DNA from: Dryomyza anilis
Taxonomy: Eukaryota; Arthropoda; Insecta; Diptera; Dryomyzidae
Assembly (NCBI GenBank): GCA_951804985.1
Contig: OX638134.1
Location: 1,798,001 to 1,862,000, forward strand
Length of the DNA stretch: 64,000 bases
Direction: 5' to 3'
In this document: positions 45,121 through 58,900 of the stretch, piece after piece
Layout of the letters: each line of letters starts with the position of its first letter
Position numbering within the stretch: position 1 is the first letter of the stretch
Position numbers and translations under genes: made by a program
The notes under the pieces: generated by a model
Database searches by the model: none
Seen by the model: only the letters and a program-made list of their open reading frames with translations
What the model was told of the DNA's origin: nothing

Positions 45121-47790
45121 TGGGTTTAATGACAATCTAAACATCTGGCAGAAAATGTGGACGGGGCACTTACAGAGAACTGAACGTGTCAAGGACATTG
45201 GTCATAAAAATCCAAATGATTTGGGCAGAAAAGTAGCTCAAAATGCACTTTTCCGCATGGAGACAATTACTGAAAATGTTAAAAACTTCCATATAAACAA
45301 AGGATTACAGATATTTCTTTTGTAATGAATTTTGTAAAGTGGAGAACAATAAAAAAAATCCAGTTCACCAACGGTTAAGGATAGAGTCGGATTTTAAGAT
45401 GCAAACAGTAAATATTTTTACGGGAGGCAGTGCATACAGTACTGAAAAGAAAGGAAATTGTTTCAAGATTACGAGGCACTAAGTAACCTGCGAGGAAAAG
45501 TTGTCAATTGCTTTAAAACTACCTATCACGTGACCTGTACCATTGTTACCGACTAAGGCAGGATCTTGCAGACCAGTTTTGTGATATGACTAAATTTCTG
45601 CATGAGAAGACGGGTCGTGTCCGTGCTAAACATGTCGCTAGTAAAGCGAAAAGACACTAGGTGGCGCCATAGGCAAGAGACTTATTTAAACGCTGCAATT
45701 AATGCGTCTATAATTCGTAGTTTGTTTTTTGATACTGTATTGATTTAAATACAGCATGTCTTCCAAGTCATTATAATGTACGTTTGCAAGGTGGAATCAT
45801 TAGTGAAATCTGGATGCATGAAGGAGAAGGTAAAATAAAATATAATGTGAAGTAAAATAAAATAACTAAAATTTAAAATATATAAAAAAAGTAGCAATGA
45901 AAAAAAAAATAAAAAAAAATATTTAAACAAAAAATATATGTTTTTTTACTAAATGATTGATTCCGGTCACAGAACAGGATTTTAAGGACTAGTTCTGTGA
46001 TAGGTCTAACAGAACACATTTTTGAAGACCAGTCCTGTGATAGGTCTAAAGGCCCTCCCTAGGACAACGCCATGTAAAAGTTTCCGGTTGGTTTCATATA
46101 AAAGAGCCAGGACCGGTTAAATATCTCCGAGGAACTAGTCACGTGCCTAGTCTAGGACCGTTTCATTTTCCCGTAGGGTCATTTCAGAATTCAAACACCC
46201 AACTGCTCTCTGGAACACTTTAAACGGTGAAGTGTTTGAGCGCCGTTTTACTTTAAAACAAAAAGCAGCAGAAGTTTTACAACAGATAAACATGACATTC
46301 CAAACACCTTTTAGATTCCGTCATATATCCGATTACTGTTGTAGCACATGTATTATTTTTTTTTTTGTATAAGTTTATATACGTCGTTGCAATACTTCTA
46401 TGGTTTCTTAGGAAATTTATATATTATATACGCTGACACCACTTCACTTTATGTTGTATATTCAAATTTAAACAGAATAATTACAGTATTTAAAATTTAT
46501 GCAGTTGCTACTTCCAATCCAAAGAACTGATTTCGAATGGTGCTAGAATTTTGATCGGAATAAAAATATCACTTTTTGGATAACTACATCCTGTACATCT
46601 ATCTATTCACCAAACGAGCTCAGTCACATGAATTGAATGAAGTTAATCGTTACACATGTTGAAAGCACTTCACATGTAAAATATATTTATATCCTTTGAG
46701 ATCCTTTTTCTGTAAATAGGCAACACTTTCGTAGTATTTTTAGTAGTTTTTTTTATTTATTGTTTTTCTGCTTATTTTGCATGCAACACCTAGCATCTCA
46801 CTTTAATAACTGCGGCTAATTTAATCATTAAACGTGGTTTAAATGTGAAAAACTTGTTACAGCTGAGAGGTCTTCGACAATGGGTCTCGGTGGCGTCGAC
46901 ACTACACAGATGCCAGATGCGTTTGTCATTCTTTTGTCATCCTTCTCAATGGCGTCGATGTCGTTCAACGTTCGTTGTTTTCCTTATATTTTGTAATTTT
47001 ATATACGATCTGTAATTTTATCATCGAACATTGCGCCTCGTTCTAGTTTTCATTTGCTAGCCTAGCCCAACCTAACCTAGCCAAGTAATTGAAGATGCGT
47101 TGTGACTTTCTATCTTAAGGTTTCCTACATGCCGCTGTTTACTGCAATCTGCAGAAAGAAGCTTTGATGGCGGGTACCAAATCTTCGGTCAGAAACGGAA
47201 ACCGTTGATACCATAAGTATCTATGTATTAGAAACCATGGTATATGTGTCTTTTTATTTATTCATTTAGCAAACATTCCATGAATGATGGTACAGTTTTA
47301 GAGCGGAACGGTTAAAGTACCTCTAAGCATTTTTTGAATTGCGTTTGAATATTTCACAACTGTACTTTAGCAGGGTATTGTATGACTCTTTAAATTATTA
47401 AAGCAACACTAAATTTGTATTTTTTATGAATCATTTTCATTCCAATTTATTTGTAATTTAATTTTTAATATTTAATTACAAAATTTTATTAATTTGTTTT
47501 AAAATTTTATAAATTTTATAAATTTTAAAAAATAAAGAACCAAAAAATTCAGTCATATCGAAAGTGATCGAAAAGAGACGAAAAAATGATTATTTTTTTA
47601 ATATGCTAAAAAATGATAAAAAAAAGTTGTATAAAAATTATTTTGTATACTAAATATTTGCGATGCGTGTAAATGAAATAAGCGGGGCGAAGAACCTTTT
47701 TCTCGAATTTCGAAGCAGCGGTTTCTGTAGCAGATAAATGTTTAATAATGCAATCCAAAAAAGTTAGCGCATTTTATAGTGATTTCGAAA
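45121..47790. other. intergenic region up to the satellite, no gene recognised
   Basis: It contains short internal repeats around 45560-46060 (GACCAGT.(T/C)TGTGATA.G.CTAA blocks) and a GC-richer patch at 46860-47200. None of the ORFs of 60-70 codons shows a domain. From about 47400 it becomes very AT-rich toward the satellite edge. Confidence 0.35.
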
Positions 47791-50700
47791 AATATAGGTC
47801 AAAGTAGACACAATTTTTTGGATTTTCAAAATCGATTTTGAAAAAATTATTTTTTAAAACCTTCAAGTTGGCAAAATTTTTTGGATTTTCAAAATTGATT
47901 TTTGAAAAAAATATTTTCTTAAAACCTTCATATCTTTTAAACGGAGCGCCGTAGATGGGTCAAAGTTGGCACAATTTTTTGGATTTTCAAAATTGATTTT
48001 TGAAAAAAAAAAAATTTCTTAAAACCTTCATATCTTCATAGCGTCGTAGATGGGTCAAAGTGGGCTCATTTTATAGTGATTTTAAAGTAGAATATTTATG
48101 GGAAATTTCATTAAAATCGGTCCAGTGGTTCTAGAGATATAGGCTGATCAGTCAAGTTTTTCTTAAATCCTTCATATCTTCTAAACGGAGCGTCGTAGAT
48201 GGGTCAAAGTTGGCAACCTTTTTTGGATTTTCATAATTGATTTTTTGAAAAAAATATTTTCTTAAAACCTTCATATCTTCTAAACGGAGCGTCGTAGATG
48301 TGTCAAAGTTGGCAACATTTTTTGGATTTTCATAATTGATTTTTGAAAAAAATATTTTCTTAAAACCTTCATATCTTCTAAACGGAGCGTCGTAGATGGG
48401 TCAAAGTGGGCGCATTTTATAGTGATTTTAAAGTAGAATATTTATGGGAAATTTCATTAAAATCGGTCCAATGGTTCTAGAGATATAGGCTGATCAGTCA
48501 AGTTTTTCTTAAATCCTTCATATCTTCTAAACGGAGCGTCGTAGATGGGTCAAAGTGGGCGCATTTTATAGTGATTTTAAAGTAGAATATTTATGGGAAA
48601 TTTCATTAAAATCGGTCCAATGGTTCTAGAGATATAGGCTGATCAGTCAAGTTTTTCTTAAATCCTTCATATCTTCTAAACGGAGCGTCGTAGATGGGTC
48701 AAAGTTGGCAACCTTTTTTGGATTTTCATAATTGATTTTTGAAAAAAATATTTTCTTAAAACCTTCATATCTTCTAAACGGAGCGTCGTAGATGGGTCAA
48801 AGTGGACGCATTTTATAGTGATTTTAAAGTAGAATATTTATGGGAAATTTCATAAAATCGGTCCAATGGTTCTAGAGATATAGGCTGATCAGTCAAGTTT
48901 TTCTTAAATCCTTCATATCTTCTAAACGGAGCGTCGTAGATGGGTCAAAGTTGGCAACCTTTTTTGGATTTTCATAATTGATTTTTTGAAAAAAATATTT
49001 TCTTAAAACCTTCATATCTTCTAAACGGAGCGTCGTAGATGTGTCAAAGTTGGCAACATTTTTTGGATTTTCATAATTGATTTTTGAAAAAAATATTTTC
49101 TTAAAACCTTCATATCTTCTAAACGGAGCGTCGTAGATGGGTCAAAGTGGGCGCATTTTATAGTGATTTTAAAGTAGAATATTTATGGGAAATTTCATTA
49201 AAATCGGTCCAATGGTTCTAGAGATATAGGCTGATCAGTCAAGTTTTTCTTAAATCCTTCATATCTTCTAAACGGAGCGTCGTAGATGGGTCAAAGTGGG
49301 CGCATTTTATAGTGATTTTAAAGTAGAATATTTATGGGAAATTTCATTAAAATCGGTCCAATGGTTCTAGAGATATAGGCTGATCAGTCAAGTTTTTCTT
49401 AAATCCTTCATATCTTCTAAACGGAGCGTCGTAGATGGGTCAAAGTTGGCAACCTTTTTTGGATTTTCATAATTGATTTTTTGAAAAAAATATTTTCTTA
49501 AAACCTTCATATCTTCTAAACGGAGCGTCGTAGATGGGTCAAAGTGGGCGCATTTTATAGTGATTTTAAAGTAGAATATTTATGGGAAATTTCATTAAAA
49601 TCGGTCCAATGGTTCTAGAGATATAGGCTGATCAGTCAAGTTTTTCTTAAATCCTTCATATCTTCTAAACGGAGCGTCGTAGATGGGTCAAAGTTGGCAA
49701 CCTTTTTTGGATTTTCATAATTGATTTTTTGAAAAAAATATTTTCTTAAAACCTTCATATCTTCTAAACGGAGCGTCGTAGATGTGTCAAAGTTGGCAAC
49801 ATTTTTTGGATTTTCATAATTGATTTTTGAAAAAAATATTTTCTTAAAACCTTCATATCTTCTAAACGGAGCGTCGTAGATGGGTCAAAGTTGGCACAAT
49901 TTTATGGATTTTCATAATTGATATTTGGAAAAAATATTTTCTTAAAACCTTCATATCTTCTAAACGGAGCGTCGTAGATGGGTCAAAGTGGGCGCATTTT
50001 ATAGTGATTTTAAAATAGAATATTTATGGGAAATTTCATTAAAATCGGTCCAATGGTTCTAGAGATATAGGCTGATCAGTCAAGTTTTTCTTAAATCCTT
50101 CATATCTTCTAAACGGAGCGTCGTAGATGGGTCAAAGTTGGCAACCTTTTTTGGATTTTCATAATTGATTTTTGATAAAAATATTTTCTTAAAACCTTCA
50201 TATCTTCTAAACGGAGCGTCGTAGATGGGTCAAAGTTGGCACAATTTTATGGATTTTCATAATTGATATTTGAAAAAAATATTTTCTTAAAACCTTCATA
50301 TCTTCTAAACGGAGCGTCGTAGATGGGTCAAAGTGGGCGCATTTTATAGTGATTTTAAAATAGAATATTTATGGGAAATTTCATTAAAATCGGTCCAATG
50401 GTTCTAGAGATATAGGCTGATCAGTCAAGTTTTTCTTAAATCCTTCATATCTTCTAAACGGAGCGTCGTAGATGGGTCAAAGTGGGCGCATTTTATAGTG
50501 ATTTTAAAGTAGAATATTTATGGGAAATTTCATTAAAATCGGTCCAATGGTTCTAGAGATATAGGCTGATCAGTCAAGTTTTTCTTAAATCCTTCATATC
50601 TTCTAAACGGAGCGTCGTAGATGGGTCAAAGTTGGCAACCTTTTTTGGATTTTCATAATTGATTTTTTGAAAAAAATATTTTCTTAAAACCTTCATATCT

Positions 50701-53700
50701 TCTAAACGGAGCGTCGTAGATGTGTCAAAGTTGGCAACATTTTTTGGATTTTCATAATTGATTTTTGAAAAAAATATTTTCTTAAAACCTTCATATCTTC
50801 TAAACGGAGCGTCGTAGATGGGTCAAAGTGGGCGCATTTTATAGTGATTTTAAAGTAGAATATTTATGGGAAATTTCATTAAAATCGGTCCAATGGTTCT
50901 AGAGATATAGGCTGATCAGTCAAGTTTTTCTTAAATCCTTCATATCTTCTAAACGGAGCGTCGTAGATGGGTCAAAGTGGGCGCATTTTATAGTGATTTT
51001 AAAGTAGAATATTTATGGGAAATTTCATTAAAATCGGTCCAATGGTTCTAGAGATATAGGCTGATCAGTCAAGTTTTTCTTAAATCCTTCATATCTTCTA
51101 AACGGAGCGTCGTAGATGGGTCAAAGTTGGCAACCTTTTTTGGATTTTCATAATTGATTTTTTGAAAAAAATATTTTCTTAAAACCTTCATATCTTCTAA
51201 ACGGAGCGTCGTAGATGGGTCAAAGTGGGCGCATTTTATAGTGATTTTAAAGTAGAATATTTATGGGAAATTTCATTAAAATCGGTCCAATGGTTCTAGA
51301 GATATAGGCTGATCAGTCAAGTTTTTCTTAAATCCTTCATATCTTCTAAACGGAGCGTCGTAGATGGGTCAAAGTTGGCAACCTTTTTTGGATTTTCATA
51401 ATTGATTTTTTGAAAAAAATATTTTCTTAAAACCTTCATATCTTCTAAACGGAGCGTCGTAGATGTGTCAAAGTTGGCAACATTTTTTGGATTTTCATAA
51501 TTGATTTTTGAAAAAAATATTTTCTTAAAACCTTCATATCTTCTAAACGGAGCGTCGTAGATGGGTCAAAGTTGGCACAATTTTATGGATTTTCATAATT
51601 GATATTTGAAAAAAATATTTTCTTAAAACCTTCATATCTTCTAAACGGAGCGTCGTAGATGGGTCAAAGTGGGCGCATTTTATAGTGATTTTAAAATAGA
51701 ATATTTATGGGAAATTTCATTAAAATCGGTCCAATGGTTCTAGAGATATAGGCTGATCAGTCAAGTTTTTCTTAAATCCTTCATATCTTCTAAACGGAGC
51801 GTCGTAGATGGGTCAAAGTTGGCAACCTTTTTTGGATTTTCATAATTGATTTTTTGAAAAAAATATTTTCTTAAAACCTTCATATCTTCTAAACGGAGCG
51901 TCGTAGATGTGTCAAAGTTGGCAACATTTTTTGGATTTTCATAATTGATTTTTGAAAAAAATATTTTCTTAAAACCTTCATATCTTCTAAACGGAGCGTC
52001 GTAGATGGGTCAAAGTGGGCGCATTTTATAGTGATTTTAAAGTAGAATATTTATGGGAAATTTCATAAAATCGGTCCAATGGTTCTAGAGATATAGGCTG
52101 ATCAGTCAAGTTTTTCTTAAATCCTTCATATCTTCTAAACGGAGAGTCGTAGATGGGTCAAAGTTGGCAACCTTTTTTGGATTTTCATAATTGATTTTTT
52201 GAAAAAAATATTTTCTTAAAACCTTCATATCTTCTAAACGGAGCGTCGTAGATGTGTCAAAGTTGGCAACATTTTTTGGATTTTCATAATTGATTTTTGA
52301 AAAAAATATTTTCTTAAAACCTTCATATCTTCTAAACGGAGCGTCGTAGATGGGTCAAAGTGGGCGCATTTTATAGTGATTTTAAAGTAGAATATTTATG
52401 GGAAATTTCATTAAAATCGGTCCAATGGTTCTAGAGATATAGGCTGATCAGTCAAGTTTTTCTTAAATCCTTCATATCTTCTAAACGGAGCGTCGTAGAT
52501 GGGTCAAAGTGGGCGCATTTTATAGTGATTTTAAAGTAGAATATTTATGGGAAATTTCATTAAAATCGGTCCAATGGTTCTAGAGATATAGGCTGATCAG
52601 TCAAGTTTTTCTTAAATCCTTCATATCTTCTAAACGGAGCGTCGTAGATGGGTCAAAGTTGGCAACCTTTTTTGGATTTTCATAATTGATTTTTTGAAAA
52701 AAATATTTTCTTAAAACCTTCATATCTTCTAAACGGAGCGTCGTAGATGTGTCAAAGTTGGCAACATTTTTTGGATTTTCATAATTGATTTTTGAAAAAA
52801 ATATTTTCTTAAAACCTTCATATCTTCTAAACGGAGCGTCGTAGATGGGTCAAAGTGGGCGCATTTTATAGTGATTTTAAAGTAGAATATTTATGGGAAA
52901 TTTCATTAAAATCGGTCCAATGGTTCTAGAGATATAGGCTGATCAGTCAAGTTTTTCTTAAATCCTTCATATCTTCTAAACGGAGCGTCGTAGATGGGTC
53001 AAAGTGGGCGCATTTTATAGTGATTTTAAAATAGAATATTTATGGGAAATTTCATTAAAATCGGTCCAATGGTTCTAGAGATATAGGCTGATCAGTCAAG
53101 TTTTTCTTAAATCCTTCATATCTTCTAAACGGAGCGTCGTAGATGGGTCAAAGTTGGCAACCTTTTTTGGATTTTCATAATTGATTTTTGATAAAAATAT
53201 TTTCTTAAAACCTTCATATCTTCTAAACGGAGCGTCGTAGATGGGTCAAAGTTGGCACAATTTTATGGATTTTCATAATTGATATTTGAAAAAAATATTT
53301 TCTTAAAACCTTCATATCTTCTAAACGGAGCGTCGTAGATGGGTCAAAGTGGGCGCATTTTATAGTGATTTTAAAATAGAATATTTATGGGAAATTTCAT
53401 TAAAATCGGTCCAATGGTTCTAGAGATATAGGCTGATCAGTCAAGTTTTTCTTAAATCCTTCATATCTTCTAAACGGAGCGTCGTAGATGGGTCAAAGTT
53501 GGCAACCTTTTTTGGATTTTCATAATTGATTTTTGAAAAAAATATTTTCTTAAAACCTTCATATCTTCTAAACGGAGCGTCGTAGATGTGTCAAAGTTGG
53601 CAACATTTTTTGGATTTTCATAATTGATTTTTGAAAAAAAATATTTTCTTAAAACCTTCATATCTTCTAAACGGAGCGTCGTAGATGTGTCAAAGTTGGC

Positions 53701-55959
53701 AACATTTTTTGGATTTTCATAATTGATTTTTGAAAAAAATATTTTCTTAAAACCTTCATATCTTCTAAACGGAGCGTCGTAGATGGGTCAAAGTTGGCAC
53801 AATTTTATGGATTTTCATAATTGATATTTGAAAAAAATATTTTCTTAAAACCTTCATATCTTCTAAACGGAGCGTCGTAGATGGGTCAAAGTGGGCGCAT
53901 TTTATAGTGATTTTAAAATAGAATATTTATGGGAAATTTCATTAAAATCGGTCCAATGGTTCTAGAGATATAGGCTGATCAGTCAAGTTTTTCTTAAATC
54001 CTTCATATCTTCTAAACGGAGCGTCGTAGATGGGTCAAAGTTGGCAACCTTTTTTGGATTTTCATAATTGATTTTTGAAAAAAATATTTTCTTAAAACCT
54101 TCATATCTTCTAAACGGAGCGTCGTAGATGGGTCAAAGTGGGCGCATTTTATAGTGATTTTAAAATAGAATATTTATGGGAAATTTCATTAAAATCGGTC
54201 CAATGGTTCTAGAGATATAGGCTGATCAGTCAAGTTTTTCTTAAATCCTTCATATCTTCTAAACGGAGCGTCGTAGATGGGTCAAAGTTGGCAACCTTTT
54301 TTGGATTTTCATAATTGATTTTTGAAAAAAATATTTTCTTAAAACCTTCATATCTTCTAAACGGAGCGTCGTAGATGTGTCAAAGTTGGCAACATTTTTT
54401 GGATTTTCATAATTGATTTTTGAAAAAAATTATTTTCTTAAAACCTTCATATCTTCTAAACGGAGCGTCGTAGATGGGTCAAAGTGGGCGCATTTTATAG
54501 TGATTTTAAAATAGAATATTTATGGGAAATTTCATTAAAATCGGTCCAATGGTTCTAGAGATATAGGCTGATCAGTCAAGTTTTTCTTAAATCCTTCATA
54601 TCTTCTAAACGGAGCGTCGTAGATGTGTCAAAGTTGGCAACATTTTTTGGATTTTCATAATTGATTTTTGAAAAAAAATATTTTCTTAAAACCTTCATAT
54701 CTTCTAAACGGAGCGTCGTAGATGTGTCAAAGTTGGCAACATTTTTTGGATTTTCATAATTGATTTTTGAAAAAAATATTTTCTTAAAACCTTCATATCT
54801 TCTAAACGGAGCGTCGTAGATGGGTCAAAGTTGGCACAATTTTATGGATTTTCATAATTGATATTTGAAAAAAATATTTTCTTAAAACCTTCATATCTTC
54901 TAAACGGAGCGTCGTAGATGGGTCAAAGTGGGCGCATTTTATAGTGATTTTAAAATAGAATATTTATGGGAAATTTCATTAAAATCGGTCCAATGGTTCT
55001 AGAGATATAGGCTGATCAGTCAAGTTTTTCTTAAATCCTTCATATCTTCTAAACGGAGCGTCGTAGATGGGTCAAAGTTGGCAACCTTTTTTGGATTTTC
55101 ATAATTGATTTTTGAAAAAAATATTTTCTTAAAACCTTCATATCTTCTAAACGGAGCGTCGTAGATGGGTCAAAGTGGGCGCATTTTATAGTGATTTTAA
55201 AATAGAATATTTATGGGAAATTTCATTAAAATCGGTCCAATGGTTCTAGAGATATAGGCTGATCAGTCAAGTTTTTCTTAAATCCTTCATATCTTCTAAA
55301 CGGAGCGTCGTAGATGGGTCAAAGTTGGCAACCTTTTTTGGATTTTCATAATTGATTTTTGAAAAAAATATTTTCTTAAAACCTTCATATCTTCTAAACG
55401 GAGCGTCGTAGATGTGTCAAAGTTGGCAACATTTTTTGGATTTTCATAATTGATTTTTGAAAAAAATTATTTTCTTAAAACCTTCATATCTTCTAAACGG
55501 AGCGTCGTAGATGGGTCAAAGTGGGCGCATTTTATAGTGATTTTAAAATAGAATATTTATGGGAAATTTCATTAAAATCGGTCCAATGGTTCTAGAGATA
55601 TAGGCTGATCAGTCAAGTTTTTCTTAAATCCTTCATATCTTCTAAACGGAGCGTCGTAGATGGGTCAAAGTTGGCAACCTTTTTTGGATTTTCATAATTG
55701 ATTTTTGAAAAAAATATTTTCTTAAAACCTTCATATCTTCTAAACGGAGCGTCGTAGATGGGTCAAAGTGGGCGCATTTTATAGTGATTTTAAAATAGAA
55801 TATTTATGGGAAATTTCATTAAAATCGGTCCAATGGTTCTAGAGATATAGGCTGATCAGTCAAGTTTTTCTTAAATCCTTCATATCTTCTAAACGGAGCG
55901 TCGTAGATGGGTCAAAGTTGGCAACCTTTTTTGGATTTTCATAATTGATTTTTGAAAAA

Positions 55960-58900
55960 AATATTTTCTTAAATTTCATTAAAATCGGTCCAATGGTTCT
56001 AGAGATATAGGCTGATCAGTCAAGTTTTTCTTAAATCCTTCATATCTTCTAAACGGAGCGTCGTAGATGTGTCAAAGTTGGCAACCTTTTTTGGATTTTC
56101 ATAATTGATTTTTGAAAAAAATATTTTCTTAAAACCTTCATATCTTCTAAACGGAGCGTCGTAGATGGGTCAAAATGGTTCTAGAGATATAGGCTGATCA
56201 GTCAAGTTTTTCTTAAATCCTTCATATCTTCTAAACGGAGCGTCGTAGATGGGTCAAAGTTGGCAACCTTTTTTGGATTTTCATAATTGATTTTTGAAAA
56301 AAATATTTTCTTAAAACCTTCATATCTTCTAAACGGAGCGTCGTAGATGTGTCAAAGTTGGCAACATTTTTTGGATTTTCATAATTGATTTTTGAAAAAA
56401 ATTATTTTCTTAAAACCTTCATATCTTCTAAACGGAGCGTCGTAGATGGGTCAAAGTGGGCGCATTTTATAGTGATTTTAAAATAGAATATTTATGGGAA
56501 ATTTCATTAAAATCGGTCCAATGGTTCTAGAGATATAGGCTGATCAGTCAAGTTTTTCTTAAATCCTTCATATCTTCTAAACGGAGCGTCGTAGATGTGT
56601 CAAAGTTGGCAACATTTTTTGGATTTTCATAATTGATTTTTGAAAAAAAATATTTTCTTAAAACCTTCATATCTTCTAAACGGAGCGTCGTAGATGTGTC
56701 AAAGTTGGCAACATTTTTTGGATTTTCATAATTGATTTTTGAAAAAAATATTTTCTTAAAACCTTCATATCTTCTAAACGGAGCGTCGTAGATGGGTCAA
56801 AGTTGGCACAATTTTATGGATTTTCATAATTGATATTTGAAAAAAATATTTTCTTAAAACCTTCATATCTTCTAAACGGAGCGTCGTAGATGGGTCAAAG
56901 TGGGCGCATTTTATAGTGATTTTAAAATAGAATATTTATGGGAAATTTCATTAAAATCGGTCCAATGGTTCTAGAGATATAGGCTGATCAGTCAAGTTTT
57001 TCTTAAATCCTTCATATCTTCTAAACGGAGCGTCGTAGATGGGTCAAAGTTGGCAACCTTTTTTGGATTTTCATAATTGATTTTTGAAAAAAATATTTTC
57101 TTAAAACCTTCATATCTTCTAAACGGAGCGTCGTAGATGGGTCAAAGTGGGCGCATTTTATAGTGATTTTAAAATAGAATATTTATGGGAAATTTCATTA
57201 AAATCGGTCCAATGGTTCTAGAGATATAGGCTGATCAGTCAAGTTTTTCTTAAATCCTTCATATCTTCTAAACGGAGCGTCGTAGATGGGTCAAAGTTGG
57301 CAACCTTTTTTGGATTTTCATAATTGATTTTTGAAAAAAATATTTTCTTAAATTTCATTAAAATCGGTCCAATGGTTCTAGAGATATAGGCTGATCAGTC
57401 AAGTTTTTCTTAAATCCTTCATATCTTCTAAACGGAGCGTCGTAGATGGGTCAAAGTTGGCAACCTTTTTTGGATTTTCATAATTGATTTTTGAAAAAAA
57501 TATTTTCTTAAAACCTTCATATCTTCTAAATGGAGCGTCGTAGATGGGTCAAAGTGGGCGCATTTTATAGTGATTTTAAAGTAGAATATTTATGGGAAAT
57601 TTCATTAAAATCGGTCCAATGGTTCTAGAGATATAGGCTGATCAGTCAAGTTTTTCTTAAATCCTTCATATCTTCTAAACGGAGCGTCGTAGATGGGTCA
57701 AAGTTGGCAACCTTTTTTGGATTTTCATAATTGATTTTTGAAAAAAATATTTTCTTAAATTTCATTAAAATCGGTCCAATGGTTCTAGTCATATAGGCTG
57801 ATCAGTCAAGTTTTTCTTAAATCCTTCATATCTTCTAAACGGAGCGTCGTAGATGTGTCAAAGTTGGCAACATTTTTTGGATTTTCATAATTGATTTTTG
57901 AAAAAAATATTTTCTTAAAACCTTCATATCTTCTAAACGGAGCGTCGTAGATGGGTCAAAGTGGGCGCATTTTATAGTGATTTTAAAATAGAATATTTAT
58001 CGGAAATTTCATTAAAATCGGTCCAATGGTTCTAGAGATATAGGCTGATCAGTCAAGTTTTTCTTAAATCCTTCATATCTTCTAAACGGAGCGTCGTAGA
58101 TGTGTCAAAGTTGGCAACCTTTTTTGGATTTTCATAATTGATTTTTGAAAAAAATATTTTCTTAAAACCTTCATATCTTCTAAACGGAGCGTCGTAGATG
58201 GGTCAAAGTTGGCAACCTTTTTTGGATTTTCATAATTGATTTTTGAAAAAAATATTTTCTTAAATTTCATTAAAATCGGTCCAATGGTTCTAGAGATATA
58301 GGCTGATCAGTCAAGTTTTTCTTAAATCCTTCATATCTTCTAAACGGAGCGTCGTAGATGTGTCAAAGTTGGCAACCTTTTTTGGATTTTCATAATTGAT
58401 TTTTGAAAAAAATATTTTCTTAAAACCTTCTAAACGGAGCGTCGTAGATGGGTCAAAGTGGTCGCATTTTATAGTGATTTTAAAATAGAATATTTATCGG
58501 AAATTTCATTAAAATCGGTCCAATGGTTCTAGAGATATAGGCTGATCAGTCAAGTTTTTCTTAAATCCTTCATATCTTCTAAACGGAGCGTCGTAGATGG
58601 GTCAAAGTTGGCAACCTTTTTTGGATTTTCATAATTGATTTTTGAAAAAAATATTTTCTTAAAACCTTCATATCTTCTAAACGGAGCGTCGTAGATGGGT
58701 CAAAATTGGCACAATTTTATGGATTTTCATAATTGATTTTTGAAAAAAATATTTTCTTAAAACCTTCATATCTTCTAAACGGAGCGTCGTAGATGGGTCA
58801 AAGTGGGCGCATTTTATAGTGATTTTAAAATAGAATATTTATGGGAAATTTCATTAAAATCGGTCCAATGGTTCTAGAGATATAGGCTGATCAGTCAAGT

